Origin: Nocardioides luteus
GTDB taxonomy: Bacteria > Actinomycetota > Actinomycetes > Propionibacteriales > Nocardioidaceae
Direction of reading: 5' to 3'
Assembly: GCF_015752315.1 (NCBI RefSeq)
Contig: NZ_JADOVJ010000001.1
Location: 4,332,501-4,396,500 of the forward strand
DNA: 64,000 bases
The notes under the pieces are model-generated. The model had not been told where the DNA came from, did not search any database, and saw only the letters and a list, made by a program, of their open reading frames with translations. Position 1 is the first letter of the stretch; each line of letters opens with the position of its first letter. Shown piece by piece: positions 24,588-32,600 of the stretch. The position numbers and the translations under genes were made by a program.

Positions 24588-25689
24588 GCCTCACCGCCGC
24601 GGTGAGCACGTCGGCGACGTACTCCTGCTGTTCCGGGCTCAGGTGCGGGAACATCGGCAGCGACAGGATCGTGCCCGCCGCCCGCTCCGCGACTGGGAAG
24701 GAGCCCTCGCCGAACCCCAGCGAGGCGTACGCAGCCGTCAGATGCACCGGGAACGGATAGTGGATCCCGGCGCCGATCCCGGCGTCCAGCAGCGCCGACA
24801 GCACCCGGTCGCGGTCGGCGATCCGGACGACGTAGAGGTGCCAGACGTCGACGTTGCCCGGTGCGGACTCGGGCAGGCGGATGCCGGGGATGCCGTCGAG
24901 GAGACGGTGGTAGCGGTCGGCCGCCTGCCGGCGCAGCTCGTTCCACTTCTCCAGGCGGGCCAGCTTGGCGGAGAGCACGACGGCCTGGACGGTGTCGAGG
25001 CGGGAGTTCATCCCGGCGACCTCGTGGACGTACTTGGTCTCCGAGCCGTGCGCCGAGAGCAGCCGGACCATCCGGGCGATCTCCGGGTCGGAGGTCGTCA
25101 CGGCACCCGCGTCGCCGGCGGCGCCGAGGTTCTTGCCGGGGTAGAAGCTGGTCGCGGCGACGGTGGTGAGCGAGCCGGCCGGACGGCCGTGGCGCCGGGC
25201 GCCCTGGGACTGCGCGGCGTCCTCGATCACCGCGATCCCCGCGGCCTCGGCGAGCGGGAGCAGCTGCTCAACGAACGCGGTCTGCCCGAACAGGTGCACC
25301 GGCGCGATCGCCTGCGTGCGTGGCGTGATCGCCCGCTCGACCGCGACCGGGTCGATCAGCAGGTGCGACTCGTCGACGTCGACCGGGACCGGCACGGCGC
25401 CGATCCGGGTGGCCGCCTCGGCGGTCGCGATGAAGGTGTTCGCGGGCACGATCACCTCCCCGCCGGGCCGCACGCCGACGGCTCGCATGGCCAGCTCGAG
25501 CGCGTCGGTCCCGTTGCCGACGCCGACGCAGTGGTCGACGCCGACGTAGGCCGCGTAGGCGTTCTCGAAGGCGGTCACCTCGGGCCCGCCCACGAAGGCG
25601 GTGCGCTCGAAGACGCGGTCCAGCCCGAGGCGTACCTCGTCCTCTATCTCCGACTGCTGCGCCCCGAGGTCGACGAACGGCACCTTCAC
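24580..25689 (-). CDS. DegT/DnrJ/EryC1 sugar aminotransferase 1
   Basis: 369 residues, fold type I PLP enzyme. VKVPFVDLGAQQSEIEDEVR start, GVGNGTDALELAMRAVG, AIEDAAQ-type stretch VIEDAAQSQGARRHG, and the Schiff-base lysine in ATSFYPGKNLGAAGDAG. It converts a keto-sugar nucleotide to an amino sugar, as WbpE or VioA do. The GTG start at 25689 overlaps the upstream acetyltransferase stop by GTGA; the upstream frame is a shadow. Acting with the dehydrogenase (28500) and the acetyltransferase (25686) it would give an N-acetylated amino sugar. Confidence 0.9.
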   Translation of the reverse strand: MKVPFVDLGAQQSEIEDEVRLGLDRVFERTAFVGGPEVTAFENAYAAYVGVDHCVGVGNGTDALELAMRAVGVRPGGEVIVPANTFIATAEAATRIGAVPVPVDVDESHLLIDPVAVERAITPRTQAIAPVHLFGQTAFVEQLLPLAEAAGIAVIEDAAQSQGARRHGRPAGSLTTVAATSFYPGKNLGAAGDAGAVTTSDPEIARMVRLLSAHGSETKYVHEVAGMNSRLDTVQAVVLSAKLARLEKWNELRRQAADRYHRLLDGIPGIRLPESAPGNVDVWHLYVVRIADRDRVLSALLDAGIGAGIHYPFPVHLTAAYASLGFGEGSFPVAERAAGTILSLPMFPHLSPEQQEYVADVLTAAVRHG

Positions 25690-26354
25690 CAGATCAGCTC
25701 CTGACGTGAATTGAGACTGCGGGCGGGCACTCCGGCCCAGGTCTCCCCGGCGGGCAGGTCGTTGAGCAGGACCGCTCCCATGCCGAGGACGGAGTCGGCT
25801 CCGACGGTGGTGCGCTGACGCACCGAGGAGCTCATCCCGAGATAGGCGGCTTCGCCGATCACGACCTCGCCGCCGAGGGTGACCCCGGCGCAGAGGGTGG
25901 CGTAGTCGCCGACGATGTCGTCGTGGGTGAGGACGACGTTGGGCATCACCACGACATGGCGCCCGACGCGTACGCCGGCGGTCAGCACGACCCCGGCGAG
26001 CAGCACGGTCCCGGCGCCGAGCTCGCAGCCCGTCGGCACGGACGCCGAGGGGTGGACGACGGTCGCGTAGCGCTCCGGTGCGACCCCGTAGCCGCTCAGC
26101 CGCTCGGCGAGGCGACGACGCGTCGCGCCCGCCCCGGCACAGAGCACCAGGTCGGCACCGCAGTCGGCGACGACCTCGATGGGGCCGATCACCTTGGCCC
26201 CGCCGGCACCGTCGACGGAGCCGATCACCTCGCCCCAGCGCTCGCGGTTGTCGTCGACGGCGACGATCTCGTCGTAGCGGAACTCGTTGGACGCGGCCGC
26301 CGCGGCGACCTCGCCCGCCAACCCGCTCGCGGCGACGAGAACGAGCGCGGTCAT
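25686..26354 (-). CDS. NeuD/PglD-like sugar O/N-acetyltransferase
   Basis: 222 residues: an N-terminal Rossmann-like part (TALVLVAASGLAGEVAAAAA, VVADCGADLVLCAGAG), then a left-handed beta-helix of hexapeptide repeats (VPTGCELGAGTVLLAGVVLT, AGVRVGRHVVVMPNVVLTHD, VIGEAAYLGMSSSVRQRTTV) ending in WAGVPARSL. This is the PglD/NeuD family, which acetylates amino sugars made by DegT enzymes. It sits between two aminotransferase genes, overlapping both by 4 bp (GTGA, ATGA). Confidence 0.9.
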   Translation of the reverse strand: MTALVLVAASGLAGEVAAAAASNEFRYDEIVAVDDNRERWGEVIGSVDGAGGAKVIGPIEVVADCGADLVLCAGAGATRRRLAERLSGYGVAPERYATVVHPSASVPTGCELGAGTVLLAGVVLTAGVRVGRHVVVMPNVVLTHDDIVGDYATLCAGVTLGGEVVIGEAAYLGMSSSVRQRTTVGADSVLGMGAVLLNDLPAGETWAGVPARSLNSRQELIW

Positions 26355-27502
26355 CGACGTTCCCCCCGGAGTACGTCGATGACCCGCGCCTGCTCCGAGT
26401 CCGATATCTGGTGGAACAGCGGCAGGATGAGGGTGGTGTCGGTGAGGTGCTCGGTGACCGGGAGGCTGACCCCCGAGGAGGCGTACGCAGGCTGCCGGTG
26501 CGCCGCCATGATCCCGCGCCGCGCGGAGATCCCGGCCTCGGCCAGGGCGCTGAGCAGCCCCTCGCGGTCCAGCCCGTACGCCGAGCCGCGTTGTATCGAG
26601 CTTGTCGAGATGACCTCGATCCAGAACGACTGGAAGTTGCAGGTCCCCCAGGCCGGGTCCGCGACCGCGCGCAGCCCCTCGATCTCGGCGACCGCCTTCG
26701 CGTAGACCGCGGCGAGCTCACGGCGGCGGGCGACCACCTCCGGCAGCCGGGAGAGCTGCACCAGGCCGACCGCGGCCTGCAGGTCGGTCATCCGGAAGTT
26801 GAAGCCGACCTCGTCGTAGGACTCCGGCGGCGAGACCAGGCTGGCGTGGCGATCGGCGGCCGAGACGCTCATCGCGTGCTCGCGCAGCTTCCGTGCCCGC
26901 GCGGCCCAGTCCTCCCGTGAGGTGGTGAGCATCCCGCCCTCGCCGGTGGTGAGGATCTTGCGCGGGTGGAAGGACCAGGCCGCGATCTCGGCGCCGGCGC
27001 CGACCGGGCGGCCGCGGTAGGTCGAACCGGCCCCGCAGGCAGCGTCCTCGATCACCACGATGCCGAGCGGGTCGCAGACCTCCCGGATCCCGTCCAGGTC
27101 GACGGGCACCCCGCCCTGGTCGACGACGATCACCGCCGTGGTCCGTGGCGTGAGCGCCTCCCGAACGGTCTCCGCGGTGAGGTTCCCGGTCACCGCCGAG
27201 ACGTCGGCGAAGACCGGCCGCGCACCGAGGTAGACCGCCGCGTTGGCGGTCGCGATGAAGGAGAAGGACGGGACGACGACGTCGTCCCCGGGACGTACTC
27301 CGGCGACCACCAGCGCCAGCTGGAGCGCCGTGGTGCAGCTCGAGGTGGCGACGGCGTGATCGGCCTGCTGCGAGGCCGCGAAGCGTCGCTCGAACTCCGC
27401 CACACGCGGCCCCTGGGCGACCCAGCCGGAGCGGAGCACCTCGGTGACCGCGGCGATCTCCTCCTCGCCCAACCAGGGCTGCATCACGTTGATCCGACTC
27501 AC
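26351..27502 (-). CDS. DegT/DnrJ/EryC1 sugar aminotransferase 2 with in-frame repeat insertion
   Basis: 383 residues. MQPWLGEEEIAAVTEVLRSG start, TSSCTTALQLALVVAGVRPG, VVIEDAACGAGSTYRG, and the PLP lysine in AAWSFHPRKILTTGEGGML identify a second, distantly related DegT enzyme. The start was set at GTG 27502, overlapping the epimerase stop (GTGA). Between QSFWIEV and YGLDREGLLSALAEAGI the protein contains ISTSSIQRGSA, encoded by a dispersed palindromic repeat (26590-26618). This looks like an in-frame insertion of about 33 bp into a loop; the reading frame is intact. Two aminotransferases suggest a di-amino sugar or two amino sugars in the polymer. Confidence 0.88.
   Translation of the reverse strand: MSRINVMQPWLGEEEIAAVTEVLRSGWVAQGPRVAEFERRFAASQQADHAVATSSCTTALQLALVVAGVRPGDDVVVPSFSFIATANAAVYLGARPVFADVSAVTGNLTAETVREALTPRTTAVIVVDQGGVPVDLDGIREVCDPLGIVVIEDAACGAGSTYRGRPVGAGAEIAAWSFHPRKILTTGEGGMLTTSREDWAARARKLREHAMSVSAADRHASLVSPPESYDEVGFNFRMTDLQAAVGLVQLSRLPEVVARRRELAAVYAKAVAEIEGLRAVADPAWGTCNFQSFWIEVISTSSIQRGSAYGLDREGLLSALAEAGISARRGIMAAHRQPAYASSGVSLPVTEHLTDTTLILPLFHQISDSEQARVIDVLRGERR
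26590..26618. repeat. dispersed TCTCGACAAGCTCGA repeat inside a gene
   Basis: On the reverse strand the core TCTCGACAAGCTCGATACAA matches the intergenic repeats at 43619-43645 and 43791-43814 (GGTCTCGACAAGCTCGACCA). Its presence within a coding sequence, in frame, is unusual. Confidence 0.7.
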
Positions 27503-28503
27503 GACGGACCGCCCTGCAGAGCCCGCCCGGCCGCGATCTCGGAGCGCAGCGGTCGCCACCACTCAACCAGCTGCCGCAGCCCCTCCTCGAGCCCGATCGT
27601 GGGCGTCCAGCCCAGGTCCTCACGGGCCGCGGAGATCGAGGCGAGCCGGCGGGTGACCCCGTTGACCGCACGCTCGGGCCCGTGCTCGACCTGCAGGCCG
27701 GAGGCGCCCATCACCCGCAGCAGCGCCTCGGCCAGCTCGAGCAGCGAGGTCTCGGTGCCGGAGGCGATGTTGTAGACGCCCTCGGTCACGTCGGAGGCGG
27801 CCGCGAGGATGTTGGCGCGGGCGATGTCGGGGACGCAGACGAAGTCCATCGTCTGGCGGCCGTCGCCGAAGATCAGCGGTGGCTGGCCGTCGGCGATCCG
27901 CTCCATCCAGCGCACCAGCACCTCGGTGTAGGCGCCGTGCACGTCCATCCGCGGCCCGTAGACGTTGAAGTAGCGCAGCCCGACGTAGTCGAGCCCGTAC
28001 ATCGCCCGAAAGGACCGCACCAGCCCCTCGTTGTAGGACTTCGCGGCGCCGTAGAGGGTGTCGTTGTTGTTGTGGTGGTGACCCTCGGGCGTCGGGAACT
28101 CCTCGGCCAGGCCGAAGACCGAGGCGGAGGACGCGTAGACCAGCTTCGAGACGCCTGCGGAGACCGCGGCCTCGACGACGTTGAAGGTGCCGTCGACCAG
28201 CACCTCGTTGGCCAGCCGCGGCTCCTCGGCGCACAGCGTGATCCGGATGGCGGCCTGGTGGAAGACCAGGTCCTTGCCCGCGGTGAGGTCGCCGACGAGG
28301 TCGCGGTCGCGGATGTCGCCCTCGACGAGCGTGACCCGGCCGGAGGCGAGCGCGTCGTCGAGGTTGGCCTTGCGGCCCCGGATCAGGTTGTCGAGGACGT
28401 CGACGTGCGCGACCCCCTCGTCGAGGAGCTGGTCCACGATGGTGGAGGCGATCGTGCCCGCACCTCCGGTGACCAGGACGTTCGCACCGTGCAGAGAAGT
28501 CAT
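27499..28503 (-). CDS. NAD-dependent sugar epimerase/dehydratase (SDR)
   Basis: 334 residues, extended SDR. NAD-binding GGAGTIAS (a variant of GxxGxxG), EGDIRD, active-site serine region YASSASVFG and catalytic Y-x3-K in LYGAAKSYNEG; LRYFNVYGPRMDVHGAYTEV and DGRQTMDFVCVPDIARANIL are substrate-domain motifs of UDP-sugar 4-epimerase-like enzymes. It supplies an epimerised sugar nucleotide to the locus. It overlaps both neighbours by 4 bp within the reverse-strand operon. Confidence 0.9.
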   Translation of the reverse strand: MTSLHGANVLVTGGAGTIASTIVDQLLDEGVAHVDVLDNLIRGRKANLDDALASGRVTLVEGDIRDRDLVGDLTAGKDLVFHQAAIRITLCAEEPRLANEVLVDGTFNVVEAAVSAGVSKLVYASSASVFGLAEEFPTPEGHHHNNNDTLYGAAKSYNEGLVRSFRAMYGLDYVGLRYFNVYGPRMDVHGAYTEVLVRWMERIADGQPPLIFGDGRQTMDFVCVPDIARANILAAASDVTEGVYNIASGTETSLLELAEALLRVMGASGLQVEHGPERAVNGVTRRLASISAAREDLGWTPTIGLEEGLRQLVEWWRPLRSEIAAGRALQGGPS

Positions 28504-29570
28504 CGGATCAGCTCCAGGGAAGGGGTCTCGGCGGCCACCTCGACGAGGGCGCCACGGGCTCGGAGGCTGGTCTGGGCCGCCTCCAGGACGGAGAGGACAC
28601 GGAGCCCGGCGGCCCCGTCGGTGACCGGCGCACGCCCGCCCCGGATCGCCTCGGCGAACTCGCCGACCATCCGGGAGAGCGCCTCGTACTCGGGCAGTGC
28701 CGGCGCCCAGGTGTCACCCAGGCGGTAGGAGATGGTGGCTGCGGCGCGGTCGGCGATGTCCACGCTCTGCTGGACCAGGTCGACGCCCCGGTCGAAGACG
28801 CTGAGCCGCTGCTGCGGGTTGAGGTCGTCCCAGACCAACGTACGCCGGCTCCCGCCGATCACCATCTGCCTGATCTTGGTGGGGCTGAGCCAGTTGACGT
28901 GGACGTGGGCCATCGCCCCGCCCTCCAGAGGCAGGGTGAGATAGCCGACGCACGCCTTCCCGGCACCCAGCGGGTCGGAGCCCTGGGCGGCCACCCCGGT
29001 CGGGCGCAGCCCACCCGGCAGGACGAAGTCGAGGATCGAGAGGTCGTGCGGGGCCAGGTCCCAGAAGACGTCGACGTCGGGCTGCACCAGGCCGAGGTTG
29101 ATCCGCACCGAGTCGACGAACAGGATCTCGCCGAGAGACCCGTCCTCGACCAGCTCGCGGATCTTCTGCACGACCGGCGTGTAGCAGTAGGTGTGGTCGG
29201 CCATCAGCACGAGACCGTTGGCCCGCGCGGCCTCGACCATGCTCCGTCCCGACTCCACGTCGTCGGCCAGCGGCTTCTCGACCAGCACGTGCTTCCCGGC
29301 ACGCAGCGCCCGCTCCACCAGCCCTCGGTGCGTCCGGGCCGGGGTGGCGATCGCGACCGCGTCCACGTCCTCGCGTGCGAGCACCTCGTCGAGGTCGGTC
29401 GTGGCCAGCACGTCGGAGCCGCCCCCGATCACCTCCTGGGCCCGCTCGAGGTCCAGGTCGACCACCGCGACCAGCGACCAGTCCCGTGCGTTCCGGAAGT
29501 TGCGGACCAGGTTCGGTCCCCAATAACCAGCCCCGACCACTGCCACGCCGAGCGGTTCCCCATCAGTCAT
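28500..29570 (-). CDS. Gfo/Idh/MocA family sugar-nucleotide dehydrogenase
   Basis: 356 residues. VAVVGAGYWGPNLVRNFRNA is the Rossmann NAD site; AIATPARTHRGLVERALRAG and HVLVEKPLA (the EKP lysine) are the family hallmarks, with DLAPHDLSILDFVL providing the active-site histidine. WbpB/WlbA-type members oxidise C3 of UDP-GlcNAcA as the step before amination. ATG 29570 was chosen over ATG 29579 because it lies 62.5 bp from the box at 29625 and 7 nt after TTTCAT. It is the first gene of the sugar-nucleotide operon that runs to 23412. Confidence 0.88.
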   Translation of the reverse strand: MTDGEPLGVAVVGAGYWGPNLVRNFRNARDWSLVAVVDLDLERAQEVIGGGSDVLATTDLDEVLAREDVDAVAIATPARTHRGLVERALRAGKHVLVEKPLADDVESGRSMVEAARANGLVLMADHTYCYTPVVQKIRELVEDGSLGEILFVDSVRINLGLVQPDVDVFWDLAPHDLSILDFVLPGGLRPTGVAAQGSDPLGAGKACVGYLTLPLEGGAMAHVHVNWLSPTKIRQMVIGGSRRTLVWDDLNPQQRLSVFDRGVDLVQQSVDIADRAAATISYRLGDTWAPALPEYEALSRMVGEFAEAIRGGRAPVTDGAAGLRVLSVLEAAQTSLRARGALVEVAAETPSLELIR

Positions 29571-29590
29571 GTCGACCATGAAATCGGCGT

Positions 29591-29618
29591 GGGGCGAGGC
29601 TCCGAAGAGCCTCGCCCC
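29591..29618 (-). terminator. 12-bp hairpin with cUUCGg tetraloop
   Basis: On the reverse strand GGGGCGAGGCTC-TTCG-GAGCCTCGCCCC forms a perfect 12-bp stem closed by the extra-stable C(UUCG)G tetraloop. It lies 35 bp after the stop of the large secreted-protein gene and just before the dehydrogenase start. The tetraloop orientation indicates function in minus-strand RNA, as a terminator of the upstream transcript or an attenuator for the next gene. Confidence 0.65.
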
Positions 29619-29624
29619 ACCTAT

Positions 29625-29640
29625 CCCCCCAATTAGGGAC
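29625..29640 (-). promoter_or_regulatory. 7-2-7 inverted repeat box upstream of 28500 gene
   Basis: On the minus strand GTCCCTAATTGGGGGG, centre 29632.5, 62.5 bp from ATG 29570. The -10 candidate TTTCAT deviates from TANNNT by one base. It would give the sugar-nucleotide operon its own promoter behind the terminator of the preceding gene. Confidence 0.45.
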
Positions 29641-29652
29641 CGCTCGCCCGGC

Positions 29653-32600
29653 CTACGGGGACGCCGGGCGGAACCTCACGTCCACGAAGTAGTTCGTGGA
29701 GTTCCAGGATCGGTTCGGGAGCCCCCCTCCGATCCCGTACCGATACCGGCCGTTGGCTCCGCCCGGAGCCGTCAGCGGGCCGACCGTCCGCGACTGCGTG
29801 AGTGCGGCGGGGGTGGACGAGTAGCGCCCGTTGGGGGCGTAGTAGGACACGACGTACACCGCTCCGGGCGTGAGCGCCACCGGCGTCGCCAACGTGGCCT
29901 GCTGCCAGCCGGTCGCGGTCTCGTTGGTGAAGGTCACCTGGGCGATCCGGGTGCCGGCCGCGTTCCACAGCGAGCCGACGTGGGTGCCGGTGTTGCCGCT
30001 GCCCTTGTAGAACCGGATCGCCGTCACGGAGCCCGCCACCGAGGTGGTGAACGCGGTGCCGACCTCGATCGGCATCAGGTCGAACGTCGACGCGTTCTGC
30101 GGGGTGACGCCGGTGAACAGCGAGACCTCTGTCACGACCGGCGGGACCGTGGTGAACGACCAGGTCTGCGTCGGCAGGTTCGCCCCGTCGGTCGAGACCA
30201 CCCCCGAGACCGTCACCGACACCGTCGCCCCGGCCGGCAGCGCCGCCGACGGGGTGAAGCGCAGCGTACGTCCGTCGCTGCTCAGCGCCGCCGAGCCCGC
30301 GACCGCGGACCCGTTGGCCGTGACCGACATGTTCCAGCCGCTCGCGATCGCTGTCGAGAACGTGATCGACGGGTTCACCGAGGTCGCCACCTCGGTCGTG
30401 CCCGGCTCCGGAACCCGCTCGGTGACCGAGATGGTCGGCCCCGCTCGCTCGAAGACGACGTCGGCGAAGTAGTTCGTCGACCCGAACGAGTACTGCGGGA
30501 AGCCACCGGCGGCACCGTAGAGATAGCGCCCGTTGGTGCCGGCCGGAGCGGTCAGGTCACCGGCGGCGTAGGCGGTCGCGAAGAACTGCGACGTGGTCGC
30601 ATAGTGCCCCTGCGGCGCCAGGTAGGAGACCAGGTACGACACCCCTGCCTGCACCTCGACCGGACTGGACAGCGTGGCCTGCTGCCAGCCGGAGGCGGTC
30701 TCGTTGGTGAAGGTCACCTGGGCGAGCCGCTGGCCGGCCATGTTCCACAGCGACCCGACGTGGGTGCCGCCGTTGCCGGCTCCCTTGTAGAACCGGATCG
30801 CGGTCACCCGCCCGTCACGGGTGGGACTGAACACCGTCCCGACCTCGACCGGGGAGGCGTCGTCCTGGGCCTCGACCGCGGGCACCACGTCACCGAAGAG
30901 CGTCTGGTTGTCGGGTGTCTCCGCCGATCTGGTCCGGAACGTCCACGTCTGCGTGGGCAGACTGGCCCCCTCGGTCGAGGTGACCCCGCTGATCGTGACC
31001 GTCACATCCGCGGCCGCGGGCAGCAGAGACGTGGGGTCGAAGGTGAGCGTCGTCCCGGAGTTGCCGAGCATCGTCGTCCCCTGGACCGGCTGGCCTCCCG
31101 AGGTCACCGACATCGTGTAGCCCGAGTTGATCGCCGAGGAGAACGACGCCACCACGTTGGTCGAGCGCGGCACCTCGACCGCCCCGGGAACCGGGCTGCG
31201 CGAGGTCATCGTGAGCGTCGGAGCGCCCTTCTCGAAGACCACGTCGACCATGTAGCTCGACGGCGAGGTGGCCGCCGGGAAGCCCGTGCCGTAGGCGTAC
31301 GCCCCGGCCGTCGAGGTCACCCGCAGCGGCGGCTTCGACAGGTCGGACGAGGCGAAGGCGTTCGGGGTGGCCGAGTAGTAGCCGTTGGTGCGGTAGGAGG
31401 CGATGTAGTCGGTGTTCGCCTGGATCTGCACCGGCTCGGCGAAGGTCAGCGTCTGCCAGCCGGTCGTCGACTCGTCGGTGAAGGTGCCCTGGGCGAGCAC
31501 GGCCCCGTTGGCCGACCACAGGGTGCCGGTGTGCGGGGCGGCGTTGTTGACGCCCTTGTAGAACTTCACCCCGGTGACGGTGCCGGCCACGTCGGCCCGG
31601 AACCTGACACCCAGGGTGAGCTGGGCGTTCTCCGGGTCCTGGAGGACCGTCGGGGTGGCGTCCTCGTCATAGAGCGAGCACGGGCAGACCCCTGCCGCAG
31701 CCGGCGGCTTGGCCGTACGGAACGACCAGGTCTTCCCGGTCGAGATGGCCGTCCCACCGCTGTCCTGCCCCGAGAGCGTGGCGGTGTAGGTGACGAACCC
31801 GGCGAGGTTGGCCGACGGGGTGAAGGTCACCGTCCTGGTCGTCGAGTCGTAGGCCGTCGACCCGGCCACCTGGTTGCCGACGGAGTCGGTCAGCCGCAGC
31901 CCGACGGTCGAGGCGACCACCGGCTTGGTGAACCTGGCGCTCACCGTGGTGTTGCGCGGCACCGAGGAGGAGCCGGCCAGCGGCCACTGGTTGGTGGCGG
32001 TCAGCGGCGAGTCGTCGGTGGTCGTGAACAGCACGTCCACGAAGTAGTTGGGGTTCTGGTAGGAGCTCGCCGGGAACTGTCCCGCGTTCGCGTAGACCCC
32101 GGCGGGTGCGGCGCCGTAGCCGCCCTCCACCTCGAACGGGTACGCCTCGAACCCCTTCGCCGCGAACGCCCACGGCGCCACGGCGTAGTGACCGGCCGGA
32201 GCCGTGTACGAGACGGTGTACCTCGCCCCCGCGGCGACCGCGACCGGCTGGCTGAACGTCGCCGACTGCCAGCCTCCGCTGGACTCGTTGGTGAAGGTGA
32301 CCTGGGCCAGCCGCTCGCCGCTGCTGCTCCACAGCGAGCCGACGTGGGTGCCGGTGTTGCCGGCGCCCTTGAAGAAGCGGACGCCCGCGACGTACCCGTC
32401 GGCCTGGGGCGTGAAGCGCAGGCCGAGCTCGGCGGCACCGCCGTCGTTGGCCGACGGGGTCGCCGGGCTGGTGACGGCGTTCCAGGTCGTCGGCACCTCC
32501 CGCTGGCCGAGGATGCTGCACGGGCAGGTGACGTTGAAGCTCCTGGTCGCCGAGGCGCCGATGTTGGCGCTGTCGTCGACGGCGCGGACCCGTATCGGCG

